A stretch of 64,000 bases of DNA, from contig CAYWEM010000001.1 in assembly GCA_964457225.1 (NCBI GenBank), forward strand, positions 124,001 through 188,000, in the 5' to 3' direction. Source of the DNA: CAYWEM01 sp964457225. Its GTDB lineage: Bacteria; Acidobacteriota; Aminicenantia; UBA2199. Of this stretch, positions 34,084 through 42,904 are shown piece after piece. Each line of letters starts with the position of its first letter. The first letter of the stretch is position 1. A program made the position numbers and the translations under genes. The notes under the pieces are model-generated. The model did not search any database, had not been told where the DNA came from, and saw only the letters and a program-made list of their open reading frames with translations.

Positions 34084-34842
34084 TTAGAGCTTAGCGCGCA
34101 CCGACGCGTGTGCGGCCTCAATACGTTTAAGCTTCATATTGATTTCTACCTTGCGCGCCATCTGCTTTTCCCGGCCCGCTGCCGCTCGTAGGCGAGCCCT
34201 TTCCTTCTCGAGCCTTATGCACTCTCGGAACAATTTCTGCCTCGCTTCAGACTGTTCCTGATCTTCACTCAGCCTGAAAGTGCCGGTCAAGAGGGCGGCA
34301 TTGAAAGCTATCACGGCGTTAATCCAGCCCTGGTAGAGGGAGAACATATTCAAGCGGGACTGCCGCTCCAACGCCAGCGCACTGATGAACTCATCCAGGT
34401 GCACAGTTTTGTTTCCGCTCTCCCATTCTGCGGCAAGCAGTTCGCCATCGATCACCGTCTTTTCCGCTTCATTATGCGCCCAGCGTTTGTTCGCGACAGA
34501 TAGGTCTACGCATCCTCCACACTCAGCCAGCAATAATACGGGATATGGCACGGCACGGTGTACCAGTTCCACCAGGCGCTTTGCTTTGGCTCCAGCACGC
34601 AGGATTACCCTCAGTACTGCGATTTCCAGGTACTCCCGATCCGCGTCGCGGTACTCGGGAACACCAATGGTAGTGGGTTTGAGCACAGCGATCCAAAAAA
34701 ACTCCTCGATGCCGTCGTTGATGTGTCTTTTATCTGCGGGAGTAGGAGCGCCGCTTTCGAGCAGCAGCTTTTTCGGGATACGCCGCTCTACCTTTGCTCC
34801 AAAGGGAAGGTCAAGAGCTTCAATAATTTCGTGGGCGCTCAC
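34084..34842 (-). CDS. DUF4391 protein
   Basis: 252 residues from a GTG overlapping the helicase stop (GTGA). FGAKVERRIPKKLLLESGAP, DKRHINDGIEEFFWIAVLKP and PYPVLLLAECGGCVDLSVANKRW match the DUF4391 family, which accompanies helicases and type III-like methylases. The C-terminus is a basic coiled coil. Molecular role unknown. Confidence 0.8.
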   Translation of the reverse strand: MSAHEIIEALDLPFGAKVERRIPKKLLLESGAPTPADKRHINDGIEEFFWIAVLKPTTIGVPEYRDADREYLEIAVLRVILRAGAKAKRLVELVHRAVPYPVLLLAECGGCVDLSVANKRWAHNEAEKTVIDGELLAAEWESGNKTVHLDEFISALALERQSRLNMFSLYQGWINAVIAFNAALLTGTFRLSEDQEQSEARQKLFRECIRLEKERARLRAAAGREKQMARKVEINMKLKRIEAAHASVRAKL

Positions 34843-37800
34843 TCAGAGTACTCCGGCAGGATAACCAGGTAGGCCAATACTTCGAAATCGTTGATCCCGG
34901 CGAATTCTCCTTTGAGGATATGCGTTCCGCCGGGAGTGAAAAGACTGGCGACGGCCTGTTCCTCGTTTTTGCCCACAATCGAGGCCACCGCCGCGGAAAG
35001 GAGCTCCTGCGCAATCTGCATGTTCTGGCCCTGTTTCGTATCCCGGTCGAAACGAGCGCAGGCATCGGCATCTGGCATATCCTTGCCTATACAAAGCCGC
35101 TTCAGGCAGTCAAGGATTTGCTTGGCCTGCGTATAAGGTAAAAGCACTGTGCCGTTCTCGCCAACATGAACGAGGTAATGCGGTGCCAGTGGATAGCCCG
35201 CCTCCACGGATCTTTTTGCAGCATCACCTTCCGCCCGGAGACAAAAAACAATGCCGGGGGGAATATCCACTTCGTGGGTGGAAGTGGCAGTGCATGTACC
35301 GAAGGGTAAGTTCTCCAGCATGCCGGGGTGTTTTTTTCGATACTCAGCCAGATCGATCCTGAAATCGGTGAGTGTTAAATCTGCTATGGAGACACCCGAG
35401 GAAAGATCTTCCAGATCGATCACGGCATCCTGCAATTTTAGGAGCTGCTTGCGGCGGTATTCCAGGTCATTCATCTGGTTGCCGGACTGCTGTTCAATCA
35501 GGTTTTCCTCACCGGTTGCCGAGATATCGAGCAGAACCATGCGGCCACTGACTCTCTGTTCCAGGTTGATGTACTCCTCCAACTCCATGTTGGGCCAGAA
35601 GTTAACCAGTTGGATGCGTTCGTTAGGAGAGCCGATTCGGTCGATGCGGCCGAATCTCTGAATGATACGCACCGGATTCCAATGGATGTCATAATTGATA
35701 AGCCAGTCACAATCCTGGAGGTTTTGCCCCTCGGAAATACAATCAGTTCCGATGAGCAGATCGATTTCACCTTCGCTTGAGTACTCCTCGGGCCTTTCCT
35801 TGGAAAGCGGCGAGAAGGCCGACAATATTGAGGCAAGGTCTTTACGCAGTCCCGGACAAGTGGTCTTATTATTGCCCGTTCCGGTGACCAGGGCGGAGTC
35901 GATTCCAAGATTCTTTTTGGCCCATGGTGCAAGCTGGTCGTAAAGGTAGTGAGCTGTATCCGCGAATGCGGTGAACAAGAGTACCTTCCTGTTGTCGCGG
36001 TTAATGGGATTTCTAACTTTGTTCTTTATCATCGCCTGAAGAGCCGCGAGTTTTGCGTCCCGCACGGCGTCCACCTGCCGGGCAGCGGCAAGCAGGTTGG
36101 CCAACCGGTTGCGATCTTCGACCAAATCCTGCTTCCAGCGGATGAGATCCACGTCCTTTAGAAACACCTTAACTTTGCGACCGACCAAGAGACTCTCGAA
36201 GGCAGGATCTTCGATGTCAATGTCCTCAATATCGAGTTCCTCCATCTCCTCGACATGGTTTTCAATTCGTTCCAGAGTCGCCTTCACGTCGCGGAGCTGC
36301 CGCTCGACTGTCAGAGCAAAGGACGGTACGGCACTTTCCATGCGTTTAAGCACATTGACACGCAAGAGATGGATCAAGCTCTCCTCCCGGTCTACCTGCC
36401 GAAAAAAACCCGTCCCCCCTTTGACCTCAGTGCTGTATTTCCTGTCATAGGCTTCCTGCCTGTGCGAAAGTACATAACGAAGGGGTGCATAGGCCGAAAG
36501 ATTTAGCTTTCGGATTTCAAGGTTGATGGCTGCGATAGGCGGAAACTTGCCGGCCAAATCCACATCAGCCTTAATGTTTATCGGTTTCAAACGATCCGGG
36601 AAACGACCGGTCTCGGCAATCCCGTAGTATTTTTCAATGTGTTTGCGCGATCGTGCAATTGTGAGAAGGTCTAGTAGAGTGAAGTAGTCGAAACCAAGCA
36701 TCTCGATCAGCCGCGAAGGTGTGCGCTCTTTATCAATGAGATCAAGCCAGCGGTTGAACTGCTTTTGGGCCAGGCGGGTGGTGCTGTCAATGCTGCTGAT
36801 GCCCTGATCGATAAAGGCTGTATCATCTCCCTCTGTTGCAAAGGCAATCTGGTTGCGCAGGTCGGCCATGCGGTTGTTGACCGGCGTTGCCGACAACATG
36901 AGCACGCGGGTTTTTACACCTTCCTTGATGATTTTGCGCATGAGGCGGTCATAGCGCGTCTCGCCTCCCTGGCGCGGCGTCCGCTTGTTTCGGAAGTTGT
37001 GCGACTCATCGATCACTACAAGGTCATAGTTGCCCCAGTTGACGTGGGCAAGGTCGATGTCACCCGAGAGGCCTCCGTCGCGCGAAAGATCGGTGTGATT
37101 CAATACGTCGTAGTTAAACCGATCCCTGGCCAGAAAATTGCGCCGATCATTCGCCTTGTAGAGCGTCCAGTTGTCGCGCAGACGTTTGGGACAGAGGACC
37201 AGCACACGGTCGTTGCGTAGTTCATGGTATTTTATGATGGCCAGTGCTTCAAAGGTTTTTCCGAGGCCGACGCTGTCGGCAACAATGCAGCCGCCAAAAC
37301 GATTGAGCTTGTCGATGGCTCCAACCACGCCATCTCGCTGAAATTTAAAAAGCTTCTTCCAGACGACTGTGTTGCGGATGCCGGTGGCGGTCTTTACTAT
37401 GCGCTCTTCGTCCAGTTCGTCTCCCCGCTCTCGAAATATGTAGTGCAGGATCAGTGCGTAGATGATAAGCGGATTTCGGTTTCCAGCGAGTTCTTTCAGC
37501 CCGTCAATCACTTGCTGTCTGGCGGCGGGGTCCGCCACAAGCTCTGACCATTGTTTATCAAACCATTGACTGAGAATAGCGGCTTCTTCGGAAGTCTCGG
37601 ATGCCTGGATCAGGCTCATCGGGTTACCCGGTGAAAGGCCGAGACCTTCCGTGCTTAACGACAGCGAACCGATGAGTGTCTGAATCGGATGGCCGCTCGA
37701 GTTTCTAATAACAAATGCGCCCTGTGGAATGGGAGTCAATGCAAAGCGGATTTCAACCTTGCTCTCAATCCACTGTTGGAGGAGCTTTGCCAGCCACCTT

Positions 37801-38069
37801 ATCTGAAGCCGATTTCTGGCTGGTCGGTCGGCAGCTGTTCCCAGAATCGCGAGGTCGGAAGTTTCGGGCGGTAACAACAAGCGGCAGTCTGGCAAAGAAC
37901 CCATCCCGCGTTTGATCTCTTCGAAAGCAAAGAGCGACAAGGATGGCGTAAGCATATCAAGCTGATAATCAAACCCGAGACTCGGCCTGATCAGGTCGAT
38001 TACCCGGTCGGAACCAGTGTTGCGTACCAGTTTCACTTTATATTCATTCCTGATGTCTCTTTGTGACAA
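34839..38069 (-). CDS. large SNF2-type SF2 helicase of the R-M operon
   Basis: 1076 residues from a TTG start; a stop codon lies immediately upstream in frame. N-terminal ~230 residues look PLD-like or regulatory. Motor: GGCIVADSVGLGKTFEALAI (about 257-277), VVIDESHNFRN (about 350), RVLMLSATPVNN, and the C-terminal lobe RKVLLFTAFADTAHYLYD with IQRFGRIDRIGS. No ATG start is available nearby. First gene of the operon, followed by DUF4391 with a 4-nt overlap. Such helicases occur with DUF4391, Mod and Res in extended type III-like loci. Confidence 0.88.
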   Translation of the reverse strand: MSQRDIRNEYKVKLVRNTGSDRVIDLIRPSLGFDYQLDMLTPSLSLFAFEEIKRGMGSLPDCRLLLPPETSDLAILGTAADRPARNRLQIRWLAKLLQQWIESKVEIRFALTPIPQGAFVIRNSSGHPIQTLIGSLSLSTEGLGLSPGNPMSLIQASETSEEAAILSQWFDKQWSELVADPAARQQVIDGLKELAGNRNPLIIYALILHYIFRERGDELDEERIVKTATGIRNTVVWKKLFKFQRDGVVGAIDKLNRFGGCIVADSVGLGKTFEALAIIKYHELRNDRVLVLCPKRLRDNWTLYKANDRRNFLARDRFNYDVLNHTDLSRDGGLSGDIDLAHVNWGNYDLVVIDESHNFRNKRTPRQGGETRYDRLMRKIIKEGVKTRVLMLSATPVNNRMADLRNQIAFATEGDDTAFIDQGISSIDSTTRLAQKQFNRWLDLIDKERTPSRLIEMLGFDYFTLLDLLTIARSRKHIEKYYGIAETGRFPDRLKPINIKADVDLAGKFPPIAAINLEIRKLNLSAYAPLRYVLSHRQEAYDRKYSTEVKGGTGFFRQVDREESLIHLLRVNVLKRMESAVPSFALTVERQLRDVKATLERIENHVEEMEELDIEDIDIEDPAFESLLVGRKVKVFLKDVDLIRWKQDLVEDRNRLANLLAAARQVDAVRDAKLAALQAMIKNKVRNPINRDNRKVLLFTAFADTAHYLYDQLAPWAKKNLGIDSALVTGTGNNKTTCPGLRKDLASILSAFSPLSKERPEEYSSEGEIDLLIGTDCISEGQNLQDCDWLINYDIHWNPVRIIQRFGRIDRIGSPNERIQLVNFWPNMELEEYINLEQRVSGRMVLLDISATGEENLIEQQSGNQMNDLEYRRKQLLKLQDAVIDLEDLSSGVSIADLTLTDFRIDLAEYRKKHPGMLENLPFGTCTATSTHEVDIPPGIVFCLRAEGDAAKRSVEAGYPLAPHYLVHVGENGTVLLPYTQAKQILDCLKRLCIGKDMPDADACARFDRDTKQGQNMQIAQELLSAAVASIVGKNEEQAVASLFTPGGTHILKGEFAGINDFEVLAYLVILPEYSE

Positions 38070-38108
38070 TCATCGTTCTATTTGCTTTTTTGTTCTATAA
38101 TACCAAAC

Positions 38109-38137
38109 ATTCTACCCCGCTGGTTACCGCAAATCAA
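38109..38137 (-). promoter_or_regulatory. promoter of the R-M operon
   Basis: Minus strand: TTGATT (38132-38137), 17-nt spacer, TAGAAT (38109-38114), about 40 nt before the TTG start at 38069. Confidence 0.6.
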
Positions 38138-38224
38138 CACCCCGATCCAGCCCTAATTATGTTATCCCAGCCACTCTGTCATTTGATGATATAGAAAGAT
38201 CAATCGTTTCTTTTTTTCAATTTC

Positions 38225-38245
38225 CCGGCAGATGCAACGATCAGG
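38225..38245. repeat. 21-bp direct repeat downstream of the double-helicase gene
   Basis: Core GCAGATGCAACGATCAGG, identical to 41823-41843. The pair brackets the gene at 38323-41580 together with its promoter. Confidence 0.85.
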
Positions 38246-38322
38246 GCCGGCAATAGTGACCGGCTCGGCTGAAGTATCATATTTGTCAATTACCGTCCCT
38301 CGCTCAGTTTCAGTAACTTGTA

Positions 38323-41300
38323 TCAGGCAATTACCTTAACTGATGAATCCAGGCCGGCGTATTCCTTGGCCGCGCTCATCAAGGCAGAAGTGTTGCCGAA
38401 AACGTAAATTCTTACCATCGCCCGGGTAATCCCAACGTACAAAAGGCAACGCATGCTTTTCTCGATCATGTTTTTTGGAGTCGAATCCATCCATTCAATA
38501 TCTTCAAGCTCATTTATGCCGAAAAACATGACGATGGGGGCTTCATGCCCCTTGCAGGAATGCAGAGTGACACATCTGACATGATCCGGTTTTACCGCCG
38601 GCAGTTCTATTGGATTTACCCCGTCCTTGCCTCCGTATCCCTTGGCCATGATTCCTGCCGAGGTCAATTCTTTTGCTATCAGAGCCGGCTTTTTTGAGCA
38701 TACAACCATGATACTGCCAGGCGAAACTCGTTCACTTTCCTGAAGCATGCTGATTTCCTTGACAAGTCGCTTTAACATATCTTCTTTTGGGCATTCAATG
38801 ATAATTGGTGCTGTACCTATGCGCTCAGCATAGAGAATTGAGTATTGGCCGTTTTCAGTTTTTTCAGGGCTCTTAATCAAATCCTCTTTGATCAATTCAG
38901 GTACCCTCATAAACTTGAGCAGGCCGAGATCGCTCTTTGAATAGATGCTTTTTGGATCAAGGGCCATGTTGATGGCAAATTCAAGTATGGCCTGGGTGGA
39001 ACGATAAGTTTCACGCAAGACAAATGAACGGCCGGCAAAAGAAAGTTTTTCGGCCAGTTCAAGATTACCCGTTTCTGAGGTCTTTTCAAGCTCAGTTTTA
39101 AATTCTTCAATGGTGGTGCGGCCGTAGATGTTCTGAGAATCATCGTAAAACAGTATGAAGTTTCTTTGTTTTTTGCCCTCGCGGTCTACCTGCTTGCACA
39201 AGGAAAAAGCCTTGACCATCTGAACCGGAGAGAAATCCTGTGCTTCGTCAACAAAGACCGAATCAAAAGGATCGTTTCTCTCTGAAACGCCATCTATGTG
39301 AATCACGCTGACTTGAGTTTTTACCTTTATAATGTTCAATAAATTCATTCGGCAGGCTTCTTCCAGCATATGTTCAAGTAGGTTTTTAATACCTTTGTTG
39401 AAATAGGTTATCAGGATTCTCGCTTTATTGTGCTTTATCAAGGTTCTGATTACCCAATGGGCCAGGATTATCGATTTCCCACTGCCTGCCACTCCTCTGA
39501 CCATGTAATGCCCATCACCGATGTTTCTTTCGATGATTTTCTTTTGATCCCTTGAGACGATTACCGTTTTGACCGCCGCATCTATCTCCTCACCGAGCGT
39601 TGTCGGCAACCGGCTTGCCGAGAATGCAAGTCCAAGATTTTGATTATGGGGGACAGGCGGATTCTCAGGTAGTAGCATCTGCTGCCCCTTCTCGTTGTAA
39701 ACCGGAACATTCAGACCGCTTGTCGCTAGTAACACAGCCAGACGAGCCAGTGAGGGTGAAAACAATTCGGCCTGTGAAGCTACGAGAATAAAATGCTTCT
39801 TAGCTCGGCTGATGGCCACGTTCAGCATCATGTCAATTTCATGGCTGGGCCAGGCCCCCGCGCCATTGACTGTATCAAGTATTACTACATCACGTTCAGC
39901 TCCTTGCTGACGGTGAATCGTACCAACGTTTATTCGCTTGAGTAATTCTTTTTTATGGAAAGGTAACTTCTTGCGCAACAGGCTGACTTGGGCACGGTAA
40001 GGCGTAAGGATGAGAACATCAGCTCCTTTTATGCCGGCTTCGACAGCCAGGCTCATGGCTATTTGGGCCGAGAAATTCCTTTGTTTTCCAACTCCCCGGG
40101 CAGCTTTTTCCGGGCAGACATCCTCAGGGTTAAAACAAACCAGGTCCAACAGAATGCAGGTTGCTCTTGACGGAGGATACTTAGGCGAAAACGGTTTTTC
40201 CATTTTCATAGCTCTGGCTTTCTCAGAATCACTCAATATACCATCATAAGTAAAATTACTGACTGCTCTGGAAATCTCAGGATGCATCCGGTGCTGCTGC
40301 GATAAAAAACAAACATATGGAAGTTTCAGGCTTTCTTTGACACTTTCAAGATGACTTAACCCCGACGACATGAGCCATTTTTTAATCGCCATTGAAGTGC
40401 CGGGCTGAGGGGTGAAAATTGGACCGATCTGTTTGGGATCACCAGCCAATAAAACAGATCGTCCAAGCGAAGTTACAGCAGCTGTTGTCATTCGTGAGAC
40501 CATTCCGGCTTCATCGACTATCACTTTTTCAACCAATCGGGCATCTTCACCCAGCCCGACAAGTTTCAAGGCCCCATAGGTTGTCAGTACGATAACTTTT
40601 GCGTTGCCCTTGGTTACGGCAAATATCGTTTCATCCGGCAATGAGGCTTTCAGTTTCTGAATTTCTTTGTTGTACTGGATGGCCAAATGGTAGTTCTTAA
40701 TTGATAGCGCTTCAGCTCGCATCTCTGTTAAAACTTCAATTTTGCGCTGTATTTCATCGAACAGGCGGGCATAAACCTCATCTCGCAAGCATTCGGGAAA
40801 AGTTTTACTGAGTCTATTCCCAGCACCACGGCCGCCTCGATACACAAGGCACCCAGTTGGAGCATTCAAATTGTTGATTTTGCTCAGCGTGTCACATATC
40901 CGGTAGGCCACTTCATCCGCGGCATTATTTGTCGGCGTCAGTATCAGGATTTTTTCATTCTCAACTTGCCCGGCAAATGCCGCGGCAGTGTCGGCAATGC
41001 TTTGTGTTTTTCCGGTTCCCGGGGGGCCCCAAAGAACTGACCAGGGAAGCTGCCATATTTCACTTATTCTTTTTTTTGATCCCTGGCCTTTGCCGTCAGT
41101 ATCATCCAGTATCAAGGGATGTAAACATGATGGTTCAATTGAACCACAGGTTTTTTTTAAAACGTCGGCCAAGATTGCAGGATAGTTGGAAAGGCGGTTG
41201 TAGGCATTTTGCACAGCATCGGCAAAATCAAAAGGTTTATAGAGCAATTTTAATTCCTGAATTCCCTCCAAATTCAGTTTTGGGGCATCAGCATAAATCA

Positions 41301-41580
41301 TGCCGGTATCAGGATCAAATTCCCGAATGTCTGAACTGGCTATGAATTCCAGGTTGTCACTGCTGTCAGGAGCACAAAATAGTATCATGCCTCCGGTAGC
41401 CCAAGTTTCGTCCGCAGATGGTTTGGGGATGAATGAAATAACCCCCTCGTTAAAAGATAAACTTGAGTATTCTTTGATTAAAACAGATTTATACTGTCTT
41501 TTGTTGTGCTTAAGGGCTACCTGAATCTCTTCGGAAATGCTTTTTTGAACTGAGTGAAAGCTGTTTAATTCTGACCGCAT
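38323..41580 (-). CDS. tandem double SF1 helicase (Upf1-like plus UvrD-like)
   Basis: 1085 residues with two complete SF1 motors. Motor 1: GPPGTGKT 185-192, VDEAGM 355-360, GDPKQIGP 380-387, QQHRMHPE 428-435, NVGTIHRQQGAERDVV 551-566, SRAKK 591-595 (Upf1/Dna2 type). Motor 2: GVAGSGKS 696-703, VDEAQDF 777-783, LRETYRST near 853, TLHSCKGHEAP and VGITRA near the end (UvrD/Rep type). No separate nuclease domain was spotted. The gene has its own promoter and its own 21-bp flanking repeats. A defence role is inferred from location only. Confidence 0.88.
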   Translation of the reverse strand: MRSELNSFHSVQKSISEEIQVALKHNKRQYKSVLIKEYSSLSFNEGVISFIPKPSADETWATGGMILFCAPDSSDNLEFIASSDIREFDPDTGMIYADAPKLNLEGIQELKLLYKPFDFADAVQNAYNRLSNYPAILADVLKKTCGSIEPSCLHPLILDDTDGKGQGSKKRISEIWQLPWSVLWGPPGTGKTQSIADTAAAFAGQVENEKILILTPTNNAADEVAYRICDTLSKINNLNAPTGCLVYRGGRGAGNRLSKTFPECLRDEVYARLFDEIQRKIEVLTEMRAEALSIKNYHLAIQYNKEIQKLKASLPDETIFAVTKGNAKVIVLTTYGALKLVGLGEDARLVEKVIVDEAGMVSRMTTAAVTSLGRSVLLAGDPKQIGPIFTPQPGTSMAIKKWLMSSGLSHLESVKESLKLPYVCFLSQQHRMHPEISRAVSNFTYDGILSDSEKARAMKMEKPFSPKYPPSRATCILLDLVCFNPEDVCPEKAARGVGKQRNFSAQIAMSLAVEAGIKGADVLILTPYRAQVSLLRKKLPFHKKELLKRINVGTIHRQQGAERDVVILDTVNGAGAWPSHEIDMMLNVAISRAKKHFILVASQAELFSPSLARLAVLLATSGLNVPVYNEKGQQMLLPENPPVPHNQNLGLAFSASRLPTTLGEEIDAAVKTVIVSRDQKKIIERNIGDGHYMVRGVAGSGKSIILAHWVIRTLIKHNKARILITYFNKGIKNLLEHMLEEACRMNLLNIIKVKTQVSVIHIDGVSERNDPFDSVFVDEAQDFSPVQMVKAFSLCKQVDREGKKQRNFILFYDDSQNIYGRTTIEEFKTELEKTSETGNLELAEKLSFAGRSFVLRETYRSTQAILEFAINMALDPKSIYSKSDLGLLKFMRVPELIKEDLIKSPEKTENGQYSILYAERIGTAPIIIECPKEDMLKRLVKEISMLQESERVSPGSIMVVCSKKPALIAKELTSAGIMAKGYGGKDGVNPIELPAVKPDHVRCVTLHSCKGHEAPIVMFFGINELEDIEWMDSTPKNMIEKSMRCLLYVGITRAMVRIYVFGNTSALMSAAKEYAGLDSSVKVIA

Positions 41581-41737
41581 GATTTAATTCCTGTTTTATT
41601 GGGATCCCACAGGAAATATAGTTTCGCAAAAATTCCTTCTGATACCGGAGCTACCCAGCTCATATCCCACCTTTTTCTCTCTTCAACTTAACTTACCTCA
41701 GCTCAGTTATTTCTCCAAGCAAAGCTCTATCAAAACG

Positions 41738-41765
41738 ATTATATGGCTTTTGTTTTTTTAGTCAA
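41738..41765 (-). promoter_or_regulatory. promoter of the double-helicase gene
   Basis: Minus strand: TTGACT (41760-41765), 16-nt A-rich spacer, TATAAT (41738-41743), about 155 nt before the ATG. Confidence 0.65.
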
Positions 41766-41822
41766 GCAACGATAACTGAAGAAAGTAACCATAGGAGGAA
41801 AGTCTTGCATTAAAGGAATTCA

Positions 41823-41843
41823 CCGGCAGATGCAACGATCAGG
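41823..41843. repeat. 21-bp direct repeat upstream of the double-helicase gene
   Basis: Second copy of 38225-38245, about 3.6 kb away in the same orientation. Confidence 0.85.
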
Positions 41844-41884
41844 CCGCGGCACTTTAGAGGCCAACATTTAAGGCACCTGAGAGA

Positions 41885-42018
41885 CCAGGTCTCCAGAATC
41901 CAGAAATCAGATTTGTAATCTGTTGTGTGAAAAGACGCGCCCATACGTAGGGGCGGTTCCGCGAACCGCCCGGTTATCCCCGACCGAAATGTCAAATTGG
42001 CAAGTACTGTCCACCCCC
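41885..42018. repeat. island-flanking direct repeat, right copy (~134 bp)
   Basis: Same orientation as 24403-24540. Shared blocks include CCAGGTCTCCAGAATCC, AATCTGTTGTGTGAAAAGAC, GGTTCCGCGAACCGCCCGG and GTCAAATTGGCAAG, separated by a few substitutions and short gaps. Confidence 0.85.
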
Positions 42019-42135
42019 GGACGGAACCCAAGCTTTTTCACTATAAAGCAAATTTATCAGCTGATTTATTTGCTTAATGGCAATTTCATCCTGTCAGATC
42101 AGGGGTTGCCTGTTTCCATTCATTTCAATGAAAAT

Positions 42136-42186
42136 TAGGGGCACGGCGCGCCAAACGTAGGGGCAGGGCGCGACGTGCCCCTACCA
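42136..42186. repeat. REP-like GC palindrome pair
   Basis: AGGGGCACGGCGCGCC followed by GTAGGGGCAGGGCGCG and GTGCCCCTAC: a degenerate tandem of the 28-nt palindrome found in the RAYT gene at 17679-17706. Confidence 0.7.
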
Positions 42187-42300
42187 TCACGACAATAACG
42201 TGCATACGATCGGGCCTGGTTGTTTTTCTCGTTCACGGAATCAGGGCGGCCACGGGGGGCCGCCCCTACCATGGCGGGAAACCCCGATTTCCCTGATTGG

Positions 42301-42528
42301 TCAGAACGGCGGGGCGTCGTCTTCCTCGATCCGGCCGCCCCAGTCGGGCCGGTTGCCGCCGCCCTGGCGGTCTTCCTCCATGGGAAAGGCGATGATGTTC
42401 AAATTGGGAAACAGGGAAAGCCTGATGCTGAAACCGCCCTTGTCGCGCTCGAACATCACCCCCACTTTATCCCAGTAGGTCTTGCCGTCCTTGCCCTCGC
42501 GGGGCACCGAAAGATTGTATCTGGCCAT
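42301..42528 (-). CDS. small conserved protein of unknown function
   Basis: 75 residues from ATG 42528, preceded by a strong AGGAGG; the longer open frame only adds repeat-derived codons. MARYNLSVPREGKDGKTYWDKVGVMFERDKGGFSIRLSLFP looks like a small single-domain beta protein. Similar short proteins (YNLxxPREGKDGKTYW) occur on plasmids and phages as far as I recall. The C-terminus is acidic (GRIEEDDAPPF), which resembles the tips of single-strand-binding proteins. Confidence 0.7.
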   Translation of the reverse strand: MARYNLSVPREGKDGKTYWDKVGVMFERDKGGFSIRLSLFPNLNIIAFPMEEDRQGGGNRPDWGGRIEEDDAPPF

Positions 42529-42648
42529 GATGGTCCTCCTCGTTGTCCGGTTGGAAAATAAACCCGCAGTCATGGTAACAGAAAAAGCGGGCCAAGACAA
42601 AACCGGGGGCACGGCGGCCGAATTCTGAATCTGATTGTCAGGATTGCA

Positions 42649-42842
42649 GGAAAGGGTGAAGCAAAAGCGAACGACCCCCCTGAGGGGGACAAGAAACGTA
42701 GGTGCAGGAATCCGACAAAGCTTGGTTGGACGTGCCCCTGGGGAAACATGACCACTGTCTGAGCGAAGCGAGTTGGTCATGTTAGGACAAACAAGCTTAA
42801 GTCGGTCTGCACCGTAGTGGTGAGCGTTGATTCACCCTTTCC
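42649..42842. repeat. palindromic element, copy 3 (~194 bp)
   Basis: Ends GGAAAGGGTGAA and TTCACCCTTTCC. The main stem reads AAAGCTTGGTTG with CAAACAAGCTTA instead of AAAGCCAGGCTG with CAGCCTGGCTTT, so several base pairs have changed on both sides while pairing is kept. It also has an extra CCCCCCTGAGGGGG hairpin. It fills most of the 376-bp gap between two minus-strand genes. Confidence 0.9.
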
Positions 42843-42904
42843 TCTACGCCCGGACCCAGCCCGGACTGATTGTCATGGATATTCCTGGAATCAAGGATTG
42901 CAGC

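Larger units (their letters stand above)
41581..42300. other. non-coding right boundary of the defence island
   Basis: Holds, in order, the double-helicase promoter (41738-41765), the 21-bp repeat, the right island-flanking repeat (41885-42018) and a REP-like palindromic cluster (42136-42186). No convincing reading frame. Confidence 0.7.

Noticed and set aside
24403..42018. Classification as BREX or DISARM
   Set aside because: There is no PglZ, BrxC/BrxL or DrmA/B/C-like gene. The Mod/Res pair has clear type III features instead.
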